NCBI GenBank assembly: GCA_029959085.1
Contig: JARWIR010000001.1
Location: 22,187,730-22,251,729 of the forward strand
Direction of reading: 5' to 3'
DNA: 64,000 bases
From: Nemophila menziesii
Lineage: Eukaryota; Streptophyta; Magnoliopsida; Boraginales; Hydrophyllaceae
The notes beneath the pieces were generated by a model. It searched no databases, had not been told where the DNA came from, and was given only the letters and a program-made list of their open reading frames with translations. Positions within the stretch are counted from its first letter, which is position 1; every line of letters begins with the position of its first letter. Below, one piece after another: positions 45,912 to 58,239 of this stretch. Position numbers and translations under genes: made by a program.

Positions 45912-46890
45912 TGGATCCTCAAGTTATCTCAAACATAAAAGCTTCAACATCTCATTTCGAAGGAAGTCCCATTCCTCTCTCCTATACGAAATAATCACAT
46001 TCAAAAGCCTCTTCCAAATGACGGTTCTACTCATCTTTCTCGTCTTGAAGCCACTATAAACCGGTTTATGAATTTTGTGGAACGTAAGTTTGATGCTTTT
46101 GAAAGTATGATGGAGAACCTTGCAAATGAAGTATCGTGCATTAGGAGTGATGTTTCGTGCATTAGTGCATCTCTCGTTCGTCACTCTAGAAGTCGTTCTC
46201 CTCATGAAAATCGTTAGGTTGCGGATATTTCTTTTTGGGTTCTTGGTTTTTATCTCGTTATTATGCTTCCTTATCTCTTGTTGGTTTAAACTATATTTTA
46301 AGTTGTTTTAGTTTGTTTTTGGATGGTTTATGAATTTGTGGTTATTTTTCTTATGATTGTTTCATACCACGTTGTTTTACGATTTGCTCTCGAGTATTCT
46401 GGTTGATATTTTATTTAATGTTGTTTATCTTAGTATAATCTTGTTTAGATTTTGTGCTATATTTTTTTTATCTTGGGTATGTATTTTCTATTCTCGAGAG
46501 TTATGCTTTTGCTCGTCACTAATCTCGTTCATATCTTATAAGTGACTTTGCAATTTGATGCTTCTTAATTGTATAATTTTCTTTTTTGTCCTTTTTTATC
46601 TTGAAAATTTGCATTTTAAATTACCTCCTTTGAATATTGCATACTATCTTGTATTAGGAATAATTATATTTCTCAAAATTTCATTTTTAAGTTCCTACTT
46701 TGTAAATAAAATTGAGTTTGGTCCCCATATTTTAATAAATTGCACTTTGGTCCCTATACTTTAAAATTTTGCACTTTAGTCCCTCAATGTTTGAAATTGC
46801 ATTATAGTGCTCAAAATTGGACTTCATAATCCGTCAAAATCAACTTTTGTATTATACTCCATACACTTTGAAAATTTGCACTTTAATCCC
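45912..46890 (+). repeat. Second copy of the 1.2-kb duplication
   Basis: ggatcctcaagttatctcaa occurs at about 44688 and 45912, and the two copies stay collinear through the ORF end, the long T-rich stretch and the ttggtccctacactttaaa phrases. The offset is about 1223 bp. Confidence 0.85.
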
Positions 46891-47445
46891 TAAAATTTTA
46901 TAAAATTGTACTTTGGTCCCTCAAACTTTTTGTTTGACCTTATAGCCCCTTTCTTTATTGAAAATGATTTTTAATCCCCTAATTTGTGAACTTATCTTTT
47001 TAGATATTTAGTATTTGAAAAATGGCACTTAGGTCCCTCAAACTTTTAAAAATTTCACATAAGTCCTCGACTTTACAAAATTGCATTATTAACTCTAAAG
47101 TTAAGCCCCCTGTTTCTTTTTGTTGTTGACAAAAAGGGAGAAAGAATCAAAGGTATTCGCTTGCATTTTTTACAAAGGTTTTTTAACGTATCTTTGAAAC
47201 ACAAATTTGCTTTCCTCTTATGCCTTGAGTAAGGGGGAGTTTTTTTTTTTAAATAATTTAAATACATGTTTACGAATAACCTTTAAAATCCCTTGTTATT
47301 TCAAAAATAATTTTATGCATAGAGAAAGGGGGGTTCTCTATTTTACGGTCCTTTACTCTGTTAAAATGTCCAAAATCATTTTTAAAAGATAAAGTTGTTA
47401 AAAAATCTTTTCCGGCAAACTTGTGCATTTCGATTTGTCAAACAT

Positions 47446-47460
47446 GAAAAAGGGAGAGAT
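47446..47460 (+). other. Polypurine tract of the copia-type element
   Basis: GAAAAAGGGAGAGAT directly precedes the 3' LTR (CGTTAGCC, where TG has probably mutated to CG). It marks plus-strand priming. Confidence 0.6.
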
Positions 47461-48375
47461 CGTTAGCCTAACGTCTTTTTTAATCTTTTTTTAATATTTT
47501 CCAAATCGTGTTTAAAATATCCCCGAAATAGATTACACTTGTCATATCTAAATACATATTTTCCATGAATTAAACATTATTTTCCAAGGTATTTCATCTA
47601 CCCGGACTGGCATACCGGCGCCTAGACCGGTATACTGGTGAAGAGAGTCGTTGCCCAACGGTCACATGCCACGTTGGATTCTACCATTGGACTAGAAAAC
47701 AAACCGGACCGGCATACCGACCAGAGGCCGAAAAGTTATTTATAAATGGGAGTTTTATGATGTGCAATTCTTCACCTCTTTCCAACACAATTATTACAAG
47801 TTTATACATCAATCAAAGAGGTCTCAAACTATCAAAGTTTATCCATATAAGCTTGATCATTAAGCTTGTTTAATCTACTCAATTAAGGAGTTTAATTCAA
47901 AGAAGCATTCAAGTCAAATCCACTCAACAAGGAGTTTGAACTTTAAAGTCATATTCACTCTTTAGGAGTTTGTTTAGAAAAATCATTCCACCAATCAAAC
48001 ACTTGTTTTTATTCTCTTAGATCTAGTATTTGTAATAGATAGATTAAGAAAGAGTGTGAGGGTATTGTGTTCTCACTCCGGTTAAGAGAGACACATAAGT
48101 TTAGTCAAGAAGATTTGAAATCCTAAGGTGGCATCCTTAGGTAGTGGAGTAGGGATAACCGAACCACTATACAGTTATGTACTTTCTATCCCATATCTCT
48201 TTACTTATCGTATATTGATTTCTCGTCTTTTAAATTATATCAGACCTAGTTACACCATTGCATGAAAGTTTGATATATATTGACTTAGAAGTTTAAACTT
48301 ATAATTGTCCAAAAGATGTTTAATTATGCATTAATCTTATTAGTATCTCATTCACCCCTCCCTCTAGGACTTTCA
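47461..48375 (+). repeat. 3' LTR, about 915 bp
   Basis: It starts at the PPT and ends ...CTCTAGGACTTTCA. A TATA-like tatttataaat lies at about 47738-47748. Around 47600-47720 there are several ccgg-centred inverted words (gcataccgg/ccggtatac). The next five bases, atatt, would be the right target duplicate; the left partner is not available. Confidence 0.6.
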
Positions 48376-48749
48376 ATATTGATTGCATATCAATTTATAT
48401 CCTAATGTCCTCTTTATATAGGACCCGAGGAGAAAAGAGGAAAAGGCAGCCAATGCTTGATTAATGATGTGAAGTTACTGAGGTGAATACTCGTGTATGC
48501 CCATGCTATTTCATTGTTTCTGGTGAGCTCTTTATTTAACGAGGTATGAGCTATCCTCCATTGATGAGGAACCAATCAAACAAAAAGCATCAAAGCCAAT
48601 ATGATATTAAATTTTGGTAAATAGAAAACTTACAGCAAATGCAAAATATTAGGTTATCCAGTATCTTCTTTAGCATTTGAAACACCACCACTATCAGTGT
48701 CGTCATGACATCATTTACCCACATTGTTCAGTTGCACGGGAACTGAGAA
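48376..48749. other. Spacer, no gene recognised
   Basis: A short stretch that could be an exon on the - strand (48640-48760) does not give a convincing frame. Confidence 0.3.
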
Positions 48750-49285
48750 TCACACCATATACTCAAATGAAATTTTGGATGATTTGTCCCACCAAACAAT
48801 AACATAAACTCAAATGTAGTTTGGTTGGGATTTTTATAACCAAACAACAACATATACTCAAATGCATTTTTGTAGGATTTGTCCTACTAAACAACAATCC
48901 AAATGTAGTTTGGTAGTATTTCTCCTCCAAACAACACTATATATTCAAATACATTCTTATAGGTACTGTCCCGCCAATCAACAACATAAACCCAAATACA
49001 GTTTAATTTTTTCACCAAAAAACAACATATACACAAATGTATTGTTGTAGTATTTCTTCCACAAAACAACAACATAACCCCAAGTATAGTATGGTGGGAT
49101 TTTTCCACCAAACAACAACATATAATCGGATGCATTTTATTGGATTTGTCCTACCAAACAACAACATAAATCTAAATATAGTTTGATGGGATTTTCCACC
49201 AAACAATAAAATAAACCTAAATATATTGTTGTGGTTTTTGATCCACAAAATAACATCATAAAAATTTGGTAGAATTTTTTTTGGT
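48750..49285. repeat. Degenerate tandem repeat of caccaaacaacaacat units
   Basis: About ten to eleven units of roughly 48 bp, alternating atactcaaatgcattttt and aacccaaatatagttt(g) types, with ggtgggatttttccacc hairpins. The right half (49045-49280) equals the block at 45674-45905. Confidence 0.8.
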
Positions 49286-50116
49286 GAGATGAAAATAATT
49301 TATGGGTATTATTGTCTATTATATCTTTTATATAAGACATGATTGTTACATACATTAGTGTGTTACATGAGGGTGCTTATGGTAATGGTCTCTTTTAAAA
49401 ATAATAATATAAGTCTTTTATACATATTATTCATCAAAGAGAATGACAAAAAAAATATTTAAATGGAGGAAATAAGATATGAAATATGTTAAATTTTATA
49501 TAATTCCTTTAGTTGTTTACTTTAAATCCATTACTATTACGATTTTAATGGATCATTTATAAGTGGTTTCTACGTAATGAAAAAAATTAAATTTGTTGTA
49601 ATGTGAATACCGAAGGAATAATATTACAATGTTGATTACGGTGTGCCAATTACAAAAATAAATAAATTCAATCATTAATATGGTATTAAGTAATGCTGGA
49701 TATCACCTCAAATCAAATCACCCAGTAATCACCTCTTAGGTTTAACACCATAGAAAATAATAAACCAGGAGAGAGAACTTATGTAATTGTTCTACTTAAG
49801 ATTCACATAAAGACGGATAAAAGGGTAATGTGATTAGGGTGATATCTAACATTACTCATATTGAGTACTACTTGTCCTATTATAACATACCGACCATGCC
49901 GTATATATTTATAGGCAGAGTTATGCTATTAAGACCGTTTAAAGAGATACTAAGTGTCAAATTACAAAGGTCTTTTATGAGCTTGAGTTGTAACTCATCC
50001 AAATAAATATTTGATAATTATTCGACCAAAAGAAATCGATAATTGAAGTTTAAAAGTTAGGATGACGTTTTTATTATTTTCATGTTAAGGATCTTTTAGC
50101 TCAAAACATGAATGCT
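49286..50116. other. AT-rich spacer with a possible MITE
   Basis: 49690-49857 begins gtaatgctggatatcacc and, reversed from the right, gtaatgttagatatcaccc. This is related to the ends of the MITE at 43621-43811, but no target duplicate was found. Otherwise nothing recognised. Confidence 0.4.
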
Positions 50117-50119
50117 TTA

Positions 50120-50343
50120 GGGCCCATTTGGGTTATTTTTTAAAATAATTACTTAAAGTGATTTTAGATCCCTAAAAATACTCTAGAACCTTAAAATCCT
50201 TTTTAGAACTAGATACGTGATTCTTAAAAAAATCATTTAAATTGATTTTAGATGACAACATATTTTTTAATATTTTTTACAAACATTTTAATTTTAATTA
50301 AAAACCGCTTTTAACTCGAAAATAATCAATCCCAAACGGGATC
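50120..50343. mobile_element. Tourist-like MITE, 224 bp, TTA target duplicate
   Basis: The left end GGGCCCATTTGGGTTATTTT and the reversed right end GATCCCGTTTGGGATTGATT are related. TTA flanks both sides (50117-50119, 50344-50346), as for PIF/Harbinger MITEs. Same family as 62956-63422. Confidence 0.75.
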
Positions 50344-50346
50344 TTA

Positions 50347-53300
50347 ATTTACCTCAAATTTGGGTAAATAAGACACATTAATTTCAAACAGAATACATAT
50401 TTGGTTATAATATTGTCTTTTAAACCAATCCAATCTTTGTAAGTGGTAATATGTAACAACTTATCTTAAGTTGTACCTTTGTTAAAAAAAATTTAAGGCA
50501 TAACTAATTGTCTAATAGGTATGTTATTTTCTAAGCGTGTTAATACTTGGTACTTTTAAAGGTTTAGAAAATCAAACTAGGTGTATGAACAACCTCCACA
50601 AGGAGAATGCCAAAAGCAATAACACAACAAGTGTTTTGGAGTTTCTTTCCAATCTATATTTTGTTCCTATCCTCTTTACTAGTTTCTTCCTATTTAGCAC
50701 TGTTGAAGTCGATTAGAAAGTTAGGGTCCCTCCAAACCAAGTAGATATAATTTCCAAAAAGTAAACGAATAATGATAGATCAAATATTACCAACACATCT
50801 ATAAGAATAATGTAATGTCTTCCTACTTGTCAATGGAAGAAAAGACATGTAAAAATGAGGTACCCAACCTCCACATCCAACTCATAGAACTACACTAAAA
50901 GAACAAATAATCTCTAATTTTACAACCAAGATAGAAAATTACCATCGGTTCAATATTGTGTCCCAAGCCTGGAAACTATATTTAGTGAATACTCTATTAA
51001 GGAAAGTAAACTGTACAATAAATCCATATTTCAAGTAGCAATTTTTAAACCAAACATATATTAAACCAAGTTACACATGGTGAAACGGTTCTCCGACGTG
51101 TGCTTGAAGGGAAATGATCATGTTGGGGATAGGAGCCACCAAATAATGTTATACAATGTGGATGGGTAGATATCTTAAGACCTCGAGTGGAGGTGAAAAA
51201 GAAAAAAATCTATGAAGTTTCACTGTTTTTGTAGATTATATGCATATAGGGTTTTGATTTTTTGGTCTAGATCGAATTTATAGGAATGTTAGGAATTTCT
51301 TGCTAAAAGTTGATCATTGTTAAAAAAACAAGGGGGCCATAAGGAATTTTCTTTCCTATATTTTTTAATTCAAGTTACTGAATATGAAAATAATCTACCA
51401 CATAAGAATTATTGGATATGTAAGTTCTTGAACTTTGTCAAGCCTATTTTATATCACCAGACACCCAATACTAAATTCTACTTGTGTAAGATTATATACT
51501 CATCCACATGATATTATATTATTATTATTCTTCACAATATATGTAAGACATAGATCATGATGATATTCTTTTTCTTTTCTCAAAACAACTAGATCACACA
51601 TATACATTCAATCTTTAAAATCAACGAGATAACGGTCCAATTACAAGGTGAATAGTGTATAATAAAAAAACCTTGCTAAGTTAACACATTACACTTCGAT
51701 AATGGAATAAATAAATAAAACAAAATACAACTGGACTCCACTATACCTACTTTGACCGCCTGAACCATATAAAAAAAAAATTAAAAATCATTCTACAAAA
51801 TACAACTGGACTCCACTATGCCTACTTTCACCATCTAAACCAAATAAAAGAAAATAAAAATTATTCAGAGACTCAAAGTTTCTTGTGCTTCCCCTATACC
51901 ATTTATTGCCTCGTCCTCTCAACAACTTTTACATATACCCTCATTAGATACACCTCACTTCCTTTAATTCATTTTTAGTACAACTCTATCTTAATTATAT
52001 AAGCCCTCTCTAGAAATTTTTCTATATCTTCACCATCCAAGTTTCCTCCAGACGTTGTTCACCGCCGTAAAACGGATGAGATGTTATGCTTATAAGAAGT
52101 CAAGGTAAATTAATCTCATAAACAACTCAAATATATTATGCTTGTTAAATATGTGTTAAGGGTTTCAGAAATAGATTAACATTTTAAGAAATAAATAGGC
52201 GTTCTCTTAGTTTCTCTTACAAAGAGAGCTTCTGTATCAGATATATTGGTAGATCTATTTAAATATTGTAGAATAACCCAATGGTATATGATTTTCATAG
52301 ATCTTTCATGATGGATCTAGAGTTCTCAGTGGAGATCTAGATGGTAATTGGCTTGACGTTTTTTTTACACTTAATTTCATGTTTTCACTACCATTTGCAC
52401 ATTTCAAGTCTATTTTTATCTAATTATATTTTTGTATACTCCTTAAATATCATAAGTGGGAATACATATTATTTATGCAAATGTAAAATTTTGTACACCG
52501 ATTTTGCAAAATATTGGTGCATCGCGAATCAAAGAGATTCGTCTCAAATATAACCTGATTCTTGAATTAGATTGTCAAAGAAGTTTTTAGGTATTAAATC
52601 TTTTAAGTACAAACTCCGATGCGCTGATACATTACCTTTAATTTCTTAATACATTTGGGATCCAATATGAAAAATTTGAAAGAAAGGGTTAATGTAAAAA
52701 GAATAATTTCTAATTAATAACTTTTTATTACCTAAAAAGTTGATTACTTGAATTTCGTGTAATTGAGTAATTTAGTTTTTTCGTGTATTTATAATTTATA
52801 TAGTAAAAATTCTATTTTGTAAAAGTATATTTGAAGTTGTCAAATAGCCATACCAACCCGTATCATATCGAAGATCCGTCCGCCTTCCTCCGTAACATGG
52901 GTGTCTAGGTGTATTTCTGTTGTTATGCTCACATATAGTATATATGATATACCAGAAATATAATATTATTAACTAAAAATATATCATTAATTTGGAAATA
53001 TCCTTGAAAAAATAATCAACACACACTAAAGGAACAAGAACAACGATTGAACCGGAGTGAATGATGTATACACACTATCACAGAATATTAGTTCAATATC
53101 TTAATTTCTTATTTCTGATATTCATTTATTGTTCATGTATTTCATAATTATTTATTTACTTTATAGGAAAAGATCGTTGGCCATGTTATTTCAATAAAAG
53201 ATGACATTCATCACAATCAATTTGGTAAGTTTTACCCCTTCTTATAAATTATATGACATGTATAATATATTAAATTAGTCGTAGAATTCATAAGTGGAGT

Positions 53301-53841
53301 TGGGAGTTTAAGTAATAATTAACTTGGGAGATCATTTGCTTAAGTGATTTAGAAACACAAGTAATTATATTTTAAAACTATGATTATATCTTGTTCACAA
53401 GTCTGAGAATCATAAAATGGGGAATGATAATGTTCAAGTGGAAAGTGTTTTTCGAAGGTATTTTCTTTAGTTGTTAGAAATCTAAAGAACACGACTTTAA
53501 CTTAGCATTGCTTTGCTAAAAAGAATATTTATATTGATTAAGAGAAAGAGAGCCCAAATTAGAAAGCCTTGGATAATAAATTCTAAATCAAAATGTCTAT
53601 TAAATCTCGAGTAAATGCAGCTATATTATCAATATAATTATATGCATTAGCTTTTGAAATTAGAATTCATGTCCTCAAATTACAGTTACGCACTCTTTTT
53701 ATGGAGTTAGCAACTTCTCTTCATCATAAATCTAACCATAATTGAAAAGTGAAAACATGTGCAAAGTTGAAAGTACCCCAACAAAAGATCATTTATTATT
53801 TGAGTGTATTTAATTTAATTTTTCACGTAGACATGTTAATT
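50347..53841. other. Long intergenic stretch with no supported gene
   Basis: 51980-52115 resembles a gene 5' leader with a short ATG frame. 53167-53224 looks like an exon between TTTATAG and GTAAGT. 54233-54340 could follow it in frame but stops quickly. I cannot link these into a credible gene. 51680-51850 holds a near-duplicate phrase (caaaatacaactggactcca, twice). Confidence 0.35.
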
Positions 53842-55948
53842 AGGGATGTCAATGGAGTTTGGGTTTGAGGGTGATCGCACGTTACCACACTAAACACGAG
53901 GCTTTTAGGGTGATAATAAGGGGATTAGATAGGTGGTGAAGATTAATTCATAGAATCCACGCGGGGGCAGGATGGAGTGTGGAGGTAAGCATTCTCCTCA
54001 CCACAACCTCTACTCGTAGCCTGTAAAGGAGACGTAAAAAAAGAAGCGTGATGGTGATGGAATAAATCCTATCAAAGTCTTTTGATATCCTCCAATAGGT
54101 TTTGTTCTTTAGTATCCTTCCGATAAACAATTTTTTGTACTCTGGGATGAGAATACAATCGACCTCGGTCTTTAAATAATATCAATCCATGTCTGGTTTT
54201 TTTTATCTCATTAACTAATTTTCAGGGGATTCTGGAAGCAACATGATTGTAAAAGCTTGGAGATTAAACAGGATATTCTGCCAATGCGCTCTCAAAGAGT
54301 TTGTTCCATTGTCCATCTAGAGGTTGTTGAATATTGTCGGTTTAGGTGTCAGTCAAAGTTTGAGTTTATATATTAAATTAATTAGTACTTATATACATTA
54401 TGCTTATTATTTATGTAATTAAATTAATTATATTGACAAATTGATTTAAAAACTTACACTTCTAGTTTGGGTAACTTCGGTCATGATAAGTATGTATATT
54501 TGTAGTCAGATTTAACAAAAAATATGAAGACAATGTTTTTATATTCAAATCCGGTGAGTTTCTACAATACCACTTTTATTGTTTTTTGCTTATTATGGTT
54601 TTTTGGTTTTCATATGCCGTAAGACATACCTAGAAGCGATATTAAGGGTTAAACCTAATTTTTTGAAGACCCTAGGCGAAAACTAAATTTACGGCCCCTT
54701 GTGTATAAATTTGTTTATCTTAAATTTGTTATTTTCATTCTTTGTAAAGGCAAAAGTACTTATCAACTTTGTATCCTTCTAAATTTTTATCATAGTTTTT
54801 TTACAATTAATAACATAGATAATATCCACTTAATTATTCTTACAAAATAGTTGATCGTAAATGTATATTACAAATTTTCAACTTGTAAAAATTCTTTCTG
54901 TTAACAGAAATATGTACGGTAAATATTTATTATATAACAAAAACCAATATTTAAATTTGAATCTATTACTTTTATAAAATTAAAATTTTCTAAATATTTT
55001 AATTTACGACATAAATTACAATTATCAATTTAAGATATAAATTTTGGCTTAAAGCATTAGCAAGTTTAGTTTCGGTGTGAGATATATTTTTATTTTGTTT
55101 CCATATCAATCATAGAAGATGATATGCACCAAAAGACCATTTTCTCTGTCCCTTAATGGTGTATACAACTTAAATATACCAATTTTTTTCTCACAAGACT
55201 AACTAAATCAATAATAATATAAGTTAATTTTTCAAAATATATAACTAGAATAGGATATTTATAGAAATAGGTTATCAAGGCAATCTCAATCAGATGAGAT
55301 TAAGTTATAATTTTTTGGATTTATAGAATTTTAAAGTATTGAGATTGAGTCCTTTATAAAATTATTTGTATAAATAATGGTAAAAACAAAATAGAAAGAT
55401 TTAATTGGAGATAATAAAATTAATATATAATTTTAGAAAAATATAAAATAAAGAATTATCATATTATTATTATAAAAGGAAAAAAATTAATATATAGAGA
55501 TAAATATCAAACAAAAGATAAAAAATGAATGTGATGGAATGTTAGAATTCAAAATATAAACAAATAATATTTTGGGGACCCTATAAAATTTGGGCCCTAG
55601 GTGGTTGCCTAGTTTGGCCTAGACCCTGGACTGATATATTAACCTTCATTTGGAAATTATATGATAAAATAGCAATGCATTAAAAAAAAAAGGAAGGCAA
55701 ATAATGGTATTTACCAAATTTACTAAATTTGTACAAATGTTGTATACGATGATAAAGAAGAGAAAAAAAATGAATGGTTTAAACAATGTAGGGAGAAATA
55801 AGAAAAAGAAAAATACAATCTGAGTGATAATAGTTTTTCACATAAAAGGTTTTCAACATTCAAGAGAGAGAGAGAGACTAATTTTACATGCCCATTATAG
55901 AAACACCATATTATTAGCCCAAACAACCAACACACCACCCTTTCCTTT
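53842..55948. other. Intergenic region downstream of the Rab gene
   Basis: 53845-54190 starts with agggatgtcaatgg, a phrase common in plant MITEs, but I could not find a matching end. 54640-54720 and 55565-55640 carry inverted ccctagg/gggccc phrases that may be ends of a decayed hAT-type element (about 1 kb). 55690-55948 holds the likely Rab 3' UTR. Confidence 0.35.
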
Positions 55949-57977
55949 TTAAGTGGAGCAACATCCTGATTTCTGATTCACTGGTTGTCCTCTTATCTGA
56001 ACTGTTGGTGGACGTGCATTGTTCATTGCTGGTTGACTCGCCATCCTATTATTATTAATTTACATTTTATGTTAATATTATATACCAATTTTACCCCTAC
56101 CTTTATTCATATTTTACTTACCTGTTTTTTATAGCACCAGTCATTGCCATGAATGCCTGTTCAACATTTGTAGCATCTTTTGCACTTGTTTCAAGAAACG
56201 GAATCCCAAGTTCATCAGCAAATGCCTAAATATATCAATAAAAGAAAACATTAATATAAATCAATCGTAGAATAATAAGATTATTAAATAAAAGACGATA
56301 ATAACCTTGGCTGTCTCTGTTGACACAACTTTCTGAGAAGTGAGATCACTTTTGTTACCAACAAGTAGTTTGTTCACATTCTCACTTGCATATCGATCTA
56401 TTTCATTTAGCCATTGTTTCACATTGTTGAAGCTTTCTTGATCAGTTACATCATACACCACCTTCAAATCAAACACATAATTAATAATACCATCAATCAC
56501 TTACTCTTATTAAAAACTGAATTAACTCAGATATACTTACAATGATACCGTGGGCCCCACGATAGTAGCTGCTTGTTATTGTCCTAAAACGTTCTTGACC
56601 AGCAGTATCCCACTGTATATGTACCACCCCACAAAATTAGCTTAATATACACATTTCAAAATTTGATAACTTTGAAATCAAATTACTTACGATTTGGAGT
56701 TTGATAGTTTTTCCTTCTTGTTCAACAGTGCGGATTTTCTAGATAAAAAAAAAAAGTGTAAAAATATTAGTATTCAAGGAATTAGGGAGTCAAAGTCAAA
56801 GTCAAAGTCAAAACTTACAAAGTCAACGCCAATGGTACTTATGTAGCTTTCAAGATACGAATCATCCTGAAAAACACAAATAAAACAGTATAGATATACC
56901 AAAGATTTGACTAAACATTATTTTCTTGTTGAAGAAAGTATAAAAAAAGGATAGAGAAGAATCAATAACTTACAGCAAACCTCAAGAGTAAACATGATTT
57001 CCCAACACCAGAATCTCCGATTAGCAAAAGCTTGAAAAGGTAATCGCTGCACAGTCAAAATATATTATTAAACTTACTATATACACGACAATATAAAAAC
57101 TCACAAATTCGTTGTTTTATAAGTAATGAAGCCATGAATTGGGAACTTAATACGACAAAATAAGGTGACAAGAAACGACAAATTTGATACGTTAAGATCG
57201 TGTCGTTATTTAACCCAACCATGTAACAATTAATGACGCACATAAAGTTAAAAAAGAAACCGAGTCAAGCTATAAGATCTTCATCTAGTAATTTTAGTTA
57301 ACACAAGTGCGTATCAATAGTGAATTGCTTCATCACTAAGAAAACCCCAGGAATATTCACATCATGTGCATATACTTGTGTGTTTATGATGATATGAAAC
57401 TTCATTTTCACTATTACATTGAAACAGCTTACTAGTTTTCTTTACATCTTTAAAAAAATTTACATAATAAAGCTTAAATCTAGTTTTTTAAAGATATATT
57501 ATGTAATTCAAAATCAAATTACCAAAGATATGTTTCAAATTGTCATTATTAGATTGAACTAGAGTAATTAACCAATATCAGCCGATTAATCTGATCCTAT
57601 GGTGCAACTTTGTGATTCAATTCTTCTCCAGTTCTATTTTCTATTCAAATTTATGTGATTTTTAAAAAAAAATTAAATCAAAGCAAAATTTGGTTGATCC
57701 TGCTAATAGAATCAAATTACTGTACAATAACCGAAACTTTAGCAAAAGATCAGGTTTTTTCAGATAATAGTTATGTATTTGTTTAATAACCCTAATATTA
57801 AGCGCAAAGCATTATGATAAAACAGGTATATAGCAAAAAACATAACAGATCTATAATAATTGTATCATATATCACACCGATTATATAAAAATCAGCAAAG
57901 AAATTAAAATTTAGTTGTAAAATAATGAATTTTGAGCAAGGAGATGATATGAGGAAAACTTACTATTCAGGATTCAT
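55949..57977 (-). CDS. Rab1/RABD2-type small GTPase, 203 aa
   Basis: Eight exons on the - strand join in phase to 203 aa, the usual length: 57977-57964, 57046-56974, 56866-56819, 56738-56691, 56612-56541, 56461-56306, 56225-56122 and 56045-55949; all introns GT-AG. Visible motifs are [20 protein letters not shown] with the P-loop GDSGVGKS, effector region [22 protein letters not shown] (switch II), GNKSDL (base recognition), ETSAKDA, and the C-terminal GCC prenylation signal followed by two residues (KSGCCST). These are the hallmarks of plant Rab1/RABD2 (ARA5-like), which controls vesicle transport from ER to Golgi. Membrane-bound through geranylgeranyl groups on the two Cys. The first intron is long (917 bp). 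All catalytic residues are intact, so this is a functional gene. Confidence 0.96.
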
Positions 57978-58195
57978 GATTGGTCTGAAAATTCGAGATC
58001 AGGTTGGAGAGGAAGGGCGGAGGAAAGACACGAGTTCAACGGAGATCGGTGTTTTCCGGCGAGAATTTTGATTGGAGAGAGAAATATCGCCGGTAGATAG
58101 AGAGAGAAAGTAAGAAGGAAAATAAGGAGAGGAGTTTTTGGTAGTGAGTCTTCTTAAAGAGGGATGAAATGTCGGAGCTGTGAAGGTGGACCCAT

Positions 58196-58228
58196 GACGT
58201 GGCAAGTGAATAAGTGCTGGCCACGTGT
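58196..58228 (-). promoter_or_regulatory. Two ACGT-core (G-box/ABRE-like) sites upstream of the Rab gene
   Basis: The + strand has gacgtggc at about 58196-58203 and gccacgtgtt at about 58220-58229, roughly 220-250 bp upstream of the ATG. CACGTG and ACGTGGC are targets of bZIP and bHLH factors. A TC-rich leader (58050-58130) lies between them and the start. Confidence 0.45.
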
Positions 58229-58239
58229 TTATGCACTTT

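Larger units (their letters stand above)
44628..48375 (+). mobile_element. 3' part of a copia-type (SIRE/Maximus-like) LTR retrotransposon
   Basis: The element contains a degenerate ORF end, long A/T-rich non-coding text with repeated tttggtccctacactttaaa-like phrases, a polypurine tract (47446-47460) and a 3' LTR (47461-48375). The LTR tail attcacccctccctctagg followed by actttca is characteristic of this copia group, where 5' LTRs run into a TTGGTATCAGAGC primer site. No integrase or RT is present in the window; the 5' part is missing. A 1.2-kb block is duplicated (44690-45670 and 45912-46890). Confidence 0.65.

Noticed and set aside
52065..54340. Possible + strand gene with exons near 52065-52110, 53167-53224 and 54233-54340
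   Set aside because: The middle and last pieces join in frame but stop soon, and the first does not join in phase; no domain is recognised.
54640..55640. Possible hAT-type element with ccctagg/gggccc ends
   Set aside because: Ends match only loosely and no 8-bp duplicate was found; mentioned only in the spacer note.
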